DNA of 64,000 nt from Roseimicrobium gellanilyticum (GTDB taxonomy: Bacteria; Verrucomicrobiota; Verrucomicrobiia; Verrucomicrobiales; Verrucomicrobiaceae), in contig NZ_QNRR01000002.1 of assembly GCF_003315205.1 (NCBI RefSeq), positions 1,032,857-1,096,856 on the forward strand, read 5' to 3'. The first letter of the stretch is position 1. The number at the start of each line of letters is the position of its first letter. The notes under the pieces were generated by a model that saw only the letters and a list, made by a program, of their open reading frames with translations, had not been told where the DNA came from and did no database searches. Position numbers and translations under genes: made by a program. Of this stretch, positions 33,904-43,163 are shown one piece after another.

Positions 33904-35420
33904 ACCGTGACGTATCCCAGATTCGCACTGCCACCGAAGGGATCGCTGAAGCGGCCCAGGTTGGGGAAGATGGTGCTCAGGTTTCCCTGACTCACCCCCA
34001 GCCAACGCGCGGCCACAGAGGCATATTGATCCACTGCCGTGGTGGGAATCCAGCGGCCGCGATTGCTGGAGCCTGCATCCAGGTCCTGACCGAGCTTCAG
34101 ACTAGGGAAGGTCCCGTACACCTGACCTCCATGCACGGGACCACCCAACACGATCTGATGCCCACCCCAGCCATGGTCAGAACCCGCCGTGGCAGCATCC
34201 TGCCCATTGGGTGTGAGCGTACGGGTGAAGTCGGAATGCGTGACCGTCAGCACGTTGTCATTCACGCCGAGGGCAATGAGTGTGTCGCTGAAGGCCTTGA
34301 GGCCACCGCTCAGTTCGCCCAGCAGATTCACCTGCGCATCGAGCTGATCCTGGTGCGTGTCGAATCCACCAATGCTGGCGAAGAAGATCTGGCGGCGGTT
34401 ACCGAGGCTGTTTCTGCCGGCGATGAGCTTCGCAATCGTCTTGAGCTGATCGCCCAGATTCGTCTGGGCGCTGGTGAAAATCGTGTCGAAGTCCACCCCA
34501 CTCGCGGCCGCCTCCGTGAAGGCTGCGCCGATGAGTCCTTCGTTCGCTTGCGCCCGCTTCACCACATGAGCGTGATCATCCTCCAGCAGATGCTGATACG
34601 TGTAGTTCGTGATGTCATTGAAGGCCTTGAGGCGCTTGCCCTGCAGGTTGGTCTTGTAGCTTCCATCGGCATTGAGCGCCGCGCCGTAGGGGCCATTGGC
34701 ATTGCTGTAGCCGGAGAGTGGGATGGCTCCGTCTGAAGTGAGCGCATACTGGATCTCCTGCTCACCAAGCTGCAGGCTGTTGATACCCGCAAGACTCACC
34801 GAGAGAGATACCTGCCCTTCGGCATAGCTTTGGGAGGCGAGCAGGTCTGCCACTCTCCCGCCCCAGCCGCTCGTGAGGGGCTGGTCCGGGACCGAACTCT
34901 GCCACTGCACCTGCTGATCCGAGTGCGAGAAAAGCTGCGGCGGCAGAGGCACAGAGCCCGCATTGAACTGGGCTCTCGTGGTGGGATACACCAGCGTACC
35001 CACGTTTGCCACGAAGGCGAGCTCGCCCGCATTGAACAGGCTCGCAATGCCTAGTGCGGCCGGATGCACGCCATAGTCCCCACTCGGTGTGGTAAGCGGG
35101 ATGGATGCCGGATTGCCGGACACGTACGCAGAGTCGGTGCTGTCGAGAATCTTCAGCACCCCACGGCCGCTCTTGTAGTCGGCATATCCGGGATGATTCT
35201 TCTGCGGAATGAGCAGGTTGTTGGAGTCATTGCCCCCGAAGAGGAAGAGCACCACGAGCGCCTTGTAGTCCGGCAGCGGACCCGCTTGCGCGAGCGCGGA
35301 GTTCACCAGGCGCAGATGCGCGAGGGTATTCACCACGCCTGTGATGCCAAGCGCGGAGCACGCGGACTGGCGCAGGAACCGGCGGCGTGACGTGAGCAAT
35401 TCTTTGTCGTTCTTTTTCAT
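33900..35420 (-). CDS. DUF1501 protein, Tat-exported, partner of the DUF1800 gene
   Basis: A 506-residue DUF1501 protein of the DUF1800-associated subtype. The Tat signal reads TSRRRFLRQSACSALGITGV (~10-29). Then LVVLFLFGGNDSNNLLIP (~55-72), FFASIGGFDTHQDQLDAQVN (~353-372), TVTHSDFTRTLTPNG (~395-409) and GSDHGWGGHQIVLGGPVHGG (~416-435) are all characteristic; the Asp/His set resembles the metal sites of the alkaline-phosphatase fold. It begins 46 bases after the DUF1800 gene and overlaps the next start codon. The role is unknown; both partners are exported and are proposed to act together at the cell surface. Confidence 0.93.
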   Translation of the reverse strand: MKKNDKELLTSRRRFLRQSACSALGITGVVNTLAHLRLVNSALAQAGPLPDYKALVVLFLFGGNDSNNLLIPQKNHPGYADYKSGRGVLKILDSTDSAYVSGNPASIPLTTPSGDYGVHPAALGIASLFNAGELAFVANVGTLVYPTTRAQFNAGSVPLPPQLFSHSDQQVQWQSSVPDQPLTSGWGGRVADLLASQSYAEGQVSLSVSLAGINSLQLGEQEIQYALTSDGAIPLSGYSNANGPYGAALNADGSYKTNLQGKRLKAFNDITNYTYQHLLEDDHAHVVKRAQANEGLIGAAFTEAAASGVDFDTIFTSAQTNLGDQLKTIAKLIAGRNSLGNRRQIFFASIGGFDTHQDQLDAQVNLLGELSGGLKAFSDTLIALGVNDNVLTVTHSDFTRTLTPNGQDAATAGSDHGWGGHQIVLGGPVHGGQVYGTFPSLKLGQDLDAGSSNRGRWIPTTAVDQYASVAARWLGVSQGNLSTIFPNLGRFSDPFGGSANLGYVTV

Positions 35421-35466
35421 CTGAGGAAGAAGGTGAGGTGTTCGTATTCGACTGGCACTGCCGGGA

Positions 35467-38400
35467 CTATTTTTGGTGGATGTATTCAGGAGAGCTCACG
35501 AGCAAGTAGAGGAGCTCCTTCACGCGGGCCTGCGTGGTGGTGGCAGCGGCAAGCGACGCCACCGAAGTGATGAGGATGCTTCGCGGATTCGGCGTGGCAG
35601 CTGTGGCATAGCGTTGCTTGAAGTTGCCGGCCGTCAGCACGAGATCCAACTGGTCCAGAACCGTGGTGCTCGCCTGAGTCACCGTTTTACCCGCGGTGAT
35701 CTCCGCATCGTACAACTGCTCAAACGGCGTGCGCACCAGGGCGATGTTGTCCTCGGGTCCGTTCGTGGTGCCGTAGTAGATGTCCACGCTCTGACCGTTG
35801 TCCACATTCGTGAGCTGGTAGTGGTAGTTGATCGCCTGGATGACAGTCGTCTCCGTGCTGAGTTCCAACTCCGGCGCCACCAGTCCCGCAGCACCAATCT
35901 GGCCGCCGGGATTGAAGTCTGGCAGGAACCAGTTGAACACGCTCGGTGCGCTCTGCGGTGTCTGAGCCAGTCTCGTATCCGTGTTCGGATAGCGATAGAG
36001 CGTGGCGCCCGCCGGGAAGTTGTCGAGTTGCGCGGCGGGATAACCGAAGGTGGACAGCGCACTCAGCGGAAGCTGGGACTGGCCACCCAAGGCGCGGATG
36101 AGTTGCACGTAGCGGACGATGGGCTCCTTCTGCTTGCCGTAGCCGATATTGTCGATCACATCGGGACTGCGAGCTTCATAGTCCAGCAGGATGGCGCGCA
36201 CCACAGCCTTCAGGTTGCCACGCACGCCGGAGCCGTTGTTCTCAAACTTCTGCGCGACACGATGGATATATCCTGCGCTGGGGTTTGAGGTGACAAGACG
36301 CTGAATCAGAAGGCGGCTGATGAACGGCGCGACATTGGGATGATTGAAGATGATGTCGAGCGCCGCGGTCAGATCCTGCTGGCCATTGAGTCCCGAGGCG
36401 ATGTTGCTGCCCAGCACCGTCTTCGCGCCTGTGTCGTGGTAAGCGGCGAAGTTCTTGAGCGGATTTGTCCAGGAAGCCTGAAAGTAGGCCGGTCCCTGCC
36501 CTTGAAGGAAGTTGGTATTGTCCTCCACAGGATACCCCTGGTTCTTCGCACCGTGCCGTTTGCTGAAACTCCAACCGGTGAAGACACGCGCAAGGTTTGT
36601 GATGTCGTTGTTGTTGTAGGTCTGAATGGGGAGGCCATCAGCACCCAGCTTCAGCGTGCCATCAGGATGGCGATGCACCAGACCGATGGAGAAGAGCTGG
36701 AGAATCTCGCGAGCGTAGTTCTCATCCGGGCTCACCAGCACATTCCCCTGGCCATCGAGAATCGCCTTCTGATTCTGCAGGTGGCTCAGGTACTTGCCCA
36801 TGACCGGGCTCTTGCTCACGTCCTCCAGCAATGTCCGGAAGTTTCCATCCGCACGGGTGGCGAGCAGATCGTAATAGTTTGCCAGGCCATAGTGCCGGGT
36901 GCGCAGTGTCGCGAGCTGATCCGAGGTGACAAAGACCTCGCTCAAGGCAAAGGCCACGCGCTGGCGCAGCTGATCGTGCGCGCTCGTGGCAATCGTCCAC
37001 CAGCCACGACGCCGGTTGTGATGGCGCGGCTCGTTGTTGTTGGTGAAGTTGATGGGATCTTCACCACGCAGGTCCCACTCATGAGCGTCCGCTGCCTGGG
37101 TGTAGTCCAGCAGCCTTGTTTGATCGAGGGCGAACTGCGCATTGATCCACGCGGAGTACGCGGCGATGCGGTCACCCGCGTAGGTGGTGTTGATCTCATC
37201 CACCAGCGCCTGTATCTCCTGCTGCGTGGGGCCAAAGGAGGCCTGCGTGAGGAAGCGGGCGACATCGCGCGTGAGAGCATCGCCCGTGAGGGTCGCAAGC
37301 GTCGGCGGCGCAGGAGGTGGCGTAAACGTGCCGGAGCCGGTCTGCCTCGAGAGGATGCCTGCAATCTCACCGGCGGGATAGGTACCGGTGCCGATATTCA
37401 GATACACCCACTTGCCTCCGACTTGATACAGGGAGTCCACAATGTCCTGCCCCGTCAGAGCTCCTACCGGAACGATGTTCCAAGGCTCATTGCTCACCTG
37501 ACCGATGGGCAACGTGGGGCGCAGTTCCGGTCCCACACCCGCAGTGACACCGTAGCGGATGTACGCGTTCGTTTGATTCGAGGTGAGGCCGCTGAAGTGG
37601 AGATTCACCCGCGCCGCATTCTTCGGGCCATTGAGATAGATGGTGACAATCCCGGAAGCGTACGTCTGTGCCGTGCCCTGTTTGCTCAGAAGGCCTACAA
37701 AGAGGGACTCATTCGCAGGAATCGGTGACGCGTCGCTCACGTTCACGGTACCGCTATTCCCCGAGCCCACGGCATAGCGTGGATTGGCCGTCACGGTGAG
37801 CGTGACAGTCTCCGGATATTCATTCACTGTATCCAGCACCGGCTCGATCACGACATCCGCCGATGTGGCTTCGAAAGGAATGGTGATCGAGCCCGTAAGC
37901 ACCGTGCCCGCATTGTTCGTTGTGGTGTAGTCAGCACCACTCTGCCCTGGCGCCGCCGCACGACCGGACAGTGCATATGTGACCGTCACCGGTACTGTGC
38001 CACCCGTCCTGGAGATGGTGAAACGGGCAGCCGTGCCCTCCTTCTCATACGCTTCCGTGACGGAAGGCACCACAATAATGGTGCCGCCACTGTCGAAGGT
38101 GTTCGGATTCGTACCGTAGGCATACTCATTGAGATTGCTGATGCCATCGCCATCAGGATCGAGAGCCGCATCAGAGGCATCATTGGGATTCAGCCCCAAC
38201 GATGTCTCCCAGGCATCCGGCAGACCATCTTCATCAAGGTCCAGCGATCCTGAGACAATCAGGTAACCCACACTCTCCGAGGCATGCGTGACGTCGGCAT
38301 TGACCGAGGCTTCCTCTTGAGCGCGCACATCCACGTTGGAGACGCTGGCATTGCGCTGGCGCAGCACCACGGGGTCGGAGTCATTCCGCGTCTGCACATC

Positions 38401-39930
38401 GGCAATCACGAAGGGATCCGCGAGCTTGCGGGTGAAGTTCAGCGCGCGGAAGGTCTGGGTGACATTCACCGCAGAGGCGCCAGCCTCGAACACGTGCTGA
38501 TTGGAAACGATGCGGCCACTCCCCTTCTGCACCGCCACGAAGTGCACCGTTTCACCCGCGTGCGTTTGGTTGGCCGCCTGTTCTTCTTCGAGCTGCACTG
38601 AGAATCCAGTCGCAGTGATATTGCTGAGACGCGAGGCCACCGCACTCGCTTCATTCGTAGTCGCCACCTGCGAAAGCACCACAGGCGCCGCAGGGAATGC
38701 CTCGGAGAATGTCTTGTTCGCCGCGGTATTCGTCACGCCCGTGCTGCGGCCAAACTCCCACAGCAGACCGCCGATGCGATAGGTCCCCTGCTCCGCCACG
38801 ATGTAGTGCACCGTTTCCTCGCCATGGGTGCCATCGAGGTAGTCCCATTCCTCCAGCTGCCATTCGAATCCCAGGCTGGTCACGTTGCGCACACGCACAT
38901 GCACGGGGTCACCATTCTTCTGAGTCACCGGACCAAACACCACCACGGGATTGGTGTAGGATTGAGGGAAAGTTTCACTGTGCCAGGTGCTTCCATTGGT
39001 CTGGGACTCTGTGATGTCGCCCAACGCCAGCTTGGCACGTAGTTCACCGACGCTCTCGCTGAGCACGAGATAGCCCACATCTTCTGCCACATGATTCACC
39101 TCCGTGCCGGCTGACTGTTCCTCCTGCAGGAAGATCTCCACTCCGGTCGCGGTAAGATTGCGCTGACGGAGAGTGAAGGGATCTGCACCGTTGACGGTCT
39201 GCCCTTGGGCAAAGAAGGAAGGCTGGCGATGCGTGCCCGTGAACGCGATGGCGCTCCACGCCTGCGTGACGTTCGCTCCGGTACGCGCTGCCACAAAGCT
39301 CGCTCCATCAATAGTGCCAGAGCCAGGAGCAACGGCAATCCATCCAATGGACTCACCCGAAAGCGTCGTGGTATCGGACTCCTGCGAAATCAGCTTGAGA
39401 TTGAAATTGGTCGTCGTCGCCAGACTCACACGCGCGGATACCGCCTTCGCATTTGTCACACTCTCCACCTGGGCCAGCACGACTGGAGCGGCTGCGAATC
39501 CCGAGGCGAAAGTCACCGTCTGTCCTGTGCGTGTGATGCCCGGGGAGCGCCCGGCATGCCAGGTCACTCCACCGATGGCATGCACACCCGGCTCCAGGGC
39601 GAGATACGGAAATGTCTCCGAACCATGCGCGCCATCGAGATAGTCCCACTCGTCGAGCTGATACTCGAAGCTTGTAGCGGTCACGTTGCGCACACGTGTG
39701 GTGAGCGCCTGTGAGTCTCCGTGTGAGGGAGTGCCCAGCACCACCACCGGTGGCGCGGCAAAGGGAGTGGCAAAGTTTACCGTGCGCCACGTGGTGGCAT
39801 TTGGCTGATTGTTCGTCAGCACGCCGGTTTCATATTTCGGAGCGGCCGATGCGGAGAACGCCAGCACCGACGAGAGGACGCCAATAGTGACGAGGGCAGC
39901 GACACGCCGCCTGAGCTTGAGCTGTATCAT
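35467..39930 (-). CDS. DUF1800 protein with lectin-like repeats, Calx-beta and CHRD domains
   Basis: A 1487-residue exported protein starting MIQLKLRRRVAALVTIGVLS with a signal peptide (cleavage near SASA). Parts in order: a run of H-type-lectin-like repeats (~25-590; units such as VVVLGTPSHGDSQALTTRVR and VVVFGPVTQKNGDPVHVRVR alternate with FEYQLDEWDYLDGAHG and FEWQLEEWDYLDGTHG); calcium-binding thrombospondin type 3-like DLDEDGLPDAWE and DPDGDGISNLNEYAYGTNPN; a Calx-beta-like domain; a CHRD domain (~770-890); and DUF1800 (~900-1480), with FLTQASFGPTQQEIQALVDE, NFRTLLEDVSKSPVMGKYLS and NYAREILQLFSIGLVHRHPD. It belongs with the DUF1501 gene downstream. A role in binding surface or extracellular glycans is inferred. 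Confidence 0.9.
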   Translation of the reverse strand: MIQLKLRRRVAALVTIGVLSSVLAFSASAAPKYETGVLTNNQPNATTWRTVNFATPFAAPPVVVLGTPSHGDSQALTTRVRNVTATSFEYQLDEWDYLDGAHGSETFPYLALEPGVHAIGGVTWHAGRSPGITRTGQTVTFASGFAAAPVVLAQVESVTNAKAVSARVSLATTTNFNLKLISQESDTTTLSGESIGWIAVAPGSGTIDGASFVAARTGANVTQAWSAIAFTGTHRQPSFFAQGQTVNGADPFTLRQRNLTATGVEIFLQEEQSAGTEVNHVAEDVGYLVLSESVGELRAKLALGDITESQTNGSTWHSETFPQSYTNPVVVFGPVTQKNGDPVHVRVRNVTSLGFEWQLEEWDYLDGTHGEETVHYIVAEQGTYRIGGLLWEFGRSTGVTNTAANKTFSEAFPAAPVVLSQVATTNEASAVASRLSNITATGFSVQLEEEQAANQTHAGETVHFVAVQKGSGRIVSNQHVFEAGASAVNVTQTFRALNFTRKLADPFVIADVQTRNDSDPVVLRQRNASVSNVDVRAQEEASVNADVTHASESVGYLIVSGSLDLDEDGLPDAWETSLGLNPNDASDAALDPDGDGISNLNEYAYGTNPNTFDSGGTIIVVPSVTEAYEKEGTAARFTISRTGGTVPVTVTYALSGRAAAPGQSGADYTTTNNAGTVLTGSITIPFEATSADVVIEPVLDTVNEYPETVTLTVTANPRYAVGSGNSGTVNVSDASPIPANESLFVGLLSKQGTAQTYASGIVTIYLNGPKNAARVNLHFSGLTSNQTNAYIRYGVTAGVGPELRPTLPIGQVSNEPWNIVPVGALTGQDIVDSLYQVGGKWVYLNIGTGTYPAGEIAGILSRQTGSGTFTPPPAPPTLATLTGDALTRDVARFLTQASFGPTQQEIQALVDEINTTYAGDRIAAYSAWINAQFALDQTRLLDYTQAADAHEWDLRGEDPINFTNNNEPRHHNRRRGWWTIATSAHDQLRQRVAFALSEVFVTSDQLATLRTRHYGLANYYDLLATRADGNFRTLLEDVSKSPVMGKYLSHLQNQKAILDGQGNVLVSPDENYAREILQLFSIGLVHRHPDGTLKLGADGLPIQTYNNNDITNLARVFTGWSFSKRHGAKNQGYPVEDNTNFLQGQGPAYFQASWTNPLKNFAAYHDTGAKTVLGSNIASGLNGQQDLTAALDIIFNHPNVAPFISRLLIQRLVTSNPSAGYIHRVAQKFENNGSGVRGNLKAVVRAILLDYEARSPDVIDNIGYGKQKEPIVRYVQLIRALGGQSQLPLSALSTFGYPAAQLDNFPAGATLYRYPNTDTRLAQTPQSAPSVFNWFLPDFNPGGQIGAAGLVAPELELSTETTVIQAINYHYQLTNVDNGQSVDIYYGTTNGPEDNIALVRTPFEQLYDAEITAGKTVTQASTTVLDQLDLVLTAGNFKQRYATAATPNPRSILITSVASLAAATTTQARVKELLYLLVSSPEYIHQK

Positions 39931-40264
39931 GAGAGGAAGGGTGAGTTCCGGGGCCGCAGACACTGCGGAAGGACCGTCCGGCCCGGTGGTTCGTGAGGAC
40001 AGGCCCGCATGAGGTGGCTCGCGGGCAAAGCCTCCGAAGCGTCCGGTAGGCATTCCAGTCAGTGTCCCTCCATCACTCCTGGTTGGGACACGCTCCGCTC
40101 CCCATGGTCAGGGTCGAATTCGGAGACAGGCCGAGATTCTTACGCACGCAATGTACACTGGCAAGATATGAATTTGAAATTTTCGTCTTTGAATCCACAT
40201 TCAGCAATCCAATTGCATTCGCCCGAGCCATCTAAGGGAGGAATGCTCCGCGCGTTGTAAAGGC
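39931..40264. promoter_or_regulatory. Divergent region between the DUF1800 and DUF1549 genes
   Basis: 334 bases with both promoters expected. The stretch 40150-40260 is AT-richer than the neighbourhood (TTTGAAATTTTCG, AATTGCATTC) and probably holds the plus-strand promoter. No clear -35/-10 pair, operator or small gene could be fixed. Confidence 0.45.
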
Positions 40265-42127
40265 ATGCGCATACGCCTGCTGCTCTCTGGATGTCTCTTT
40301 CTTCTCGTGGCGTGTGATGCCCCCTCGGGCAAGCGGGCACATGGCCCCTCCTCCCCTGCGCCTGCACCCCTTTCCGAAACGCAGCTCCGCACCATGGCGG
40401 ATTCCATCGATGTCGCTGTCGAAGACATCTATGCAAAGCTGATCGCCATCCTGCCACCGGAAGCGACGGACGAGGCATTCCTCAGACGTGCCCATGTGAG
40501 CATCACCGGCCAGCTTCCTTCGTCACAGGAGGCCTCCCAGTTCCTCGGGGATGTCACTCCCAACAAGCGCGACCTGTTGATCGATCGACTTGTGGAATCA
40601 CCACAGGCCGCGGATCACCTGTTCCAGAATTTCGCCGGCATGCTGCGCCTGCGGGATGAAGCCCTCGGCGCATCCCAGAGGCCCTTCCATGACTGGATGC
40701 GGGACTCCCTGCGCAAGAACATGCCCTACGATGAAATGGTCCACCGCATGCTCACAGCGACCGGCACGCTGGCGGCAGACCCCGCTGTAGGCTGGCTGCT
40801 CGCCGCGGAGGGGCGCCCGGTACCGGCTGCGGTCGACACCTGCCACGTGTGGCTCGGCTACGACCTTCAGTGCGCCATGTGCCATGACCATCCTTTTGCA
40901 GACTCCACCCAAAAGGAGCTCTACCAGATCACGGCCTACTTCGCCGGGCTGCGCACCGTGCAGAAAACTCCCGACGGCAAAGAACACGAGTTCCATGGCG
41001 ATGGTCCATCTTTCGCATCCGCAGTGCCCGCGATCACAGAAGGACGACTCGTCCGCCTACGACTGCCCAGTGACTACAAGTACCGCGACGGCAATCCCAT
41101 GGAGCCCGTGAAGCCAGTACTACCGCGCTTGGGTGGCGGGGGCTCTTCCAAAACCTGGGAACCTGCCAGCCCTTATGCACCCCTGAAGAGAACCTCGGAA
41201 TACCCCGTGCCAAAGGACTTCCAGGAATCGCTCGCTCACTGGGTCACGGTGGAGAATGCCGATCGATTCTCTCACATGATCGCAGGACGCCTATGGGTGG
41301 GCATGCTGGGTGAGGGAGAGTCCTTCCCACTCCATGCAACCGATCTGCGGGAGCCACTGGATACGCCAAGACTGGAGGATCTGGTGTCGCTTATGGACAT
41401 CGGCTACTCCGGCACCCGGCGTTGGCAATGCCTCGCCGGCCCCACCCGACGGATGAGGTCCGTAGGTACCCGGGGCGACTCACTGGAGAAGGAGCAGCTC
41501 ACTCATCCGGTGATGCTGGCGCTCGCTACAGTCATGAGAAATGTCTCTTACGATCTGCGCGAGTTTCAAAGAGTGATCTGGCGGACACGCGTCGCGCAGC
41601 GGCAGGCCATGGATCCCTTTGACTTCGGTGCCATCGGAAGGACAAAGCCCACCGCTCTGGCCGACACCTCAGCATCTCCCTATCTGCGCCGCATGAGTGC
41701 CGACCAGCTTTGGGATGCGCTGATTTCGCTGGCTGGAGAGAACACCACTGAGAAGAAGAGCAGCGAGATGCCTCTCATCCTTCCGGACGGTCACCCTCTG
41801 CGTGAACTCGGTCGCAGTACCCACGGATGGAGTGATGACTCGCACGCGTCCATCGGTCCCGCAGTAGCACGCTGGATGATGCACAGCCCACTCGTGGTGG
41901 CAGCAGCATCGCCCGGCAGCAGAGTCATGAAGGAGATGAACCGCGCCAGTGACCCCGATGCGCGCATCCGGCAGGCATTCCTTGCCATCCTCTCGCGGAA
42001 TCCCACTACTCGGGAATTGGAGCGCGCGAGGGAACTCTACGGCAGCACGGAGATGGATACCCCCTCTGTCGATAGCATGTTGGTTTGGACGCTCATCAAC
42101 ACGTCCGAGTTCCTTTTCCTCCATTAA
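40265..42127 (+). CDS. DUF1549/DUF1553 lipoprotein
   Basis: A 620-residue exported protein. The signal ends in a lipobox (FLLVAC, Cys17), so it is a lipoprotein. The DUF1549 (PSCyt2) domain (~60-270) has FLRRAHVSITGQLPSSQEAS, VWLGYDLQCAMCHDHPFADS with a CAMCH heme-type motif, and the conserved P.D......L. In the second half the DUF1553 (PSD1) domain runs to LINTSEFLFLH at the end, with IGRTKPTALADTSASPYLRR near the middle. It is transcribed away from the DUF1800/DUF1501 operon and probably belongs to the same functional group; the partial gene at 3-317 is a relative. The enzymatic role is not established. Confidence 0.92.
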   Translation: MRIRLLLSGCLFLLVACDAPSGKRAHGPSSPAPAPLSETQLRTMADSIDVAVEDIYAKLIAILPPEATDEAFLRRAHVSITGQLPSSQEASQFLGDVTPNKRDLLIDRLVESPQAADHLFQNFAGMLRLRDEALGASQRPFHDWMRDSLRKNMPYDEMVHRMLTATGTLAADPAVGWLLAAEGRPVPAAVDTCHVWLGYDLQCAMCHDHPFADSTQKELYQITAYFAGLRTVQKTPDGKEHEFHGDGPSFASAVPAITEGRLVRLRLPSDYKYRDGNPMEPVKPVLPRLGGGGSSKTWEPASPYAPLKRTSEYPVPKDFQESLAHWVTVENADRFSHMIAGRLWVGMLGEGESFPLHATDLREPLDTPRLEDLVSLMDIGYSGTRRWQCLAGPTRRMRSVGTRGDSLEKEQLTHPVMLALATVMRNVSYDLREFQRVIWRTRVAQRQAMDPFDFGAIGRTKPTALADTSASPYLRRMSADQLWDALISLAGENTTEKKSSEMPLILPDGHPLRELGRSTHGWSDDSHASIGPAVARWMMHSPLVVAAASPGSRVMKEMNRASDPDARIRQAFLAILSRNPTTRELERARELYGSTEMDTPSVDSMLVWTLINTSEFLFLH

Positions 42128-42348
42128 TCGACCGGGCACACGGCTGGGGCAAGTCCGCAAAAGAGCGCAGAGAACACAAGGGAATAGAAACGGGGCAAGC
42201 GGTCCCGGCGACACGAGGCGAGCCCCCCGCGAAGGCACTGGCTACCCGTGCCCACCTTCTGCGTTCTTTTGCCGCCATTCCTCTTTGGGCAGCACTTTCC
42301 CCCGAAGGTCGTCTCCATCCCGGTGACAGGTGTTTTGCAAAGCTCTAG
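42128..42348 (+). other. Gene-free stretch before the efflux regulator
   Basis: No gene is supported. Several short overlapping frames are open on both strands, but none shows family similarity or a ribosome binding site. The promoter and operator of the TetR gene begin at its right end. Confidence 0.4.
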
Positions 42349-42384
42349 TTGACAGGCTGGAATAAATTCATACGTATGTATGAA
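42349..42384 (+). promoter_or_regulatory. Promoter and TetR-type operator of the efflux operon
   Basis: A perfect -35 box TTGACA (42349-42354) is followed by an 18-base imperfect palindrome TTCATACGTATGTATGAA (42367-42384) that covers the expected -10 position. The repressor gene starts 8 bases later, so autorepression by steric block is likely. A half site CGTATGA overlaps the start codon region. Confidence 0.7.
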
Positions 42385-42392
42385 ACGAACGT

Positions 42393-43094
42393 ATGACTCC
42401 CGGCCAGCCCATTCCCCTACCCGTCGCCGCGGCCTCCGCCCGGGCCGCCCACTCCACCAAGGAGGCGCTCATGGATGCAGCCGAGACGTTGCTGGCCCAG
42501 CATGGCGTGGCCGGAGCCTCCGCACGGGACATCACCCGGGAAGCCGGCGCTAACCTTGGCGCGATCAATTACCACTTCGGCTCAAAGGATAATCTGGTGC
42601 TCGAGGTCTTCGCCCGTCGCATGCGCCCCATGAACCGGGAGCGCATCGCCCAGCTCGACGCCCTGGAGAAGACCTCCGGTCCCGGAGGCCCCAAGTTGGA
42701 ACAGATCGTCGAAGTGTTGGTACGTCCCGTGGTAGAAGCGCGGGAATCCCAAGGCAAAGAGTTCGAGGTGATGCAACTCATCTGTCGCGGCTTCCAAGAA
42801 GCGAATCCGCAGGTGAAATCCTTCCTGGAACAGGAGTTCGCCGAGATCGCCCAGCGCTTTGAGGAAGCCGTCCGCAAAGCAGTGCCCGGTCTCGCTCCTG
42901 AGGAAGTGTACTGGCGCATGAAGTTCCTCGGCGGGGCGATGAACCACGGTCTCGACGTGTGGTCGCGCTTCGACGACATGCCACATCCCAATCCCAAGGT
43001 CCAGCCTGCCCGCCTGGACCGCGAAGCCTTCATCAAACGGCTCGTGGCATTTGTATCAGCCGGCATGGCTGCCGCGCTGCCTGCGCAGGCCTGA
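42393..43094 (+). CDS. TetR-family regulator of the efflux operon
   Basis: A 233-residue TetR/AcrR-type regulator. The helix-turn-helix domain (~22-70) reads KEALMDAAETLLAQHGVAGA, ARDITREAGANLGAINYHFG and SKDNLVLEVFARRM; the NYHFGSKDNL stretch is the recognition-helix region of this family. The C-terminal ligand-binding domain (~85-225) resembles the DUF1956/CerR type. It lies directly ahead of the MFP and RND genes (70 bases to the first) on the same strand, with a palindromic operator over its own promoter. Induction by pump substrates is expected. Confidence 0.9.
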   Translation: MTPGQPIPLPVAAASARAAHSTKEALMDAAETLLAQHGVAGASARDITREAGANLGAINYHFGSKDNLVLEVFARRMRPMNRERIAQLDALEKTSGPGGPKLEQIVEVLVRPVVEARESQGKEFEVMQLICRGFQEANPQVKSFLEQEFAEIAQRFEEAVRKAVPGLAPEEVYWRMKFLGGAMNHGLDVWSRFDDMPHPNPKVQPARLDREAFIKRLVAFVSAGMAAALPAQA

Positions 43095-43163
43095 CCGCCG
43101 GGAAATTTCCCTCCGGTGTCTATTTTGCTGCTGCCCGTTCGTCCACTTTAAAACCCCCACCTT

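Noticed and set aside
36340-37728. 462-codon plus-strand open frame
   Set aside because: Shadow of the DUF1800 gene.
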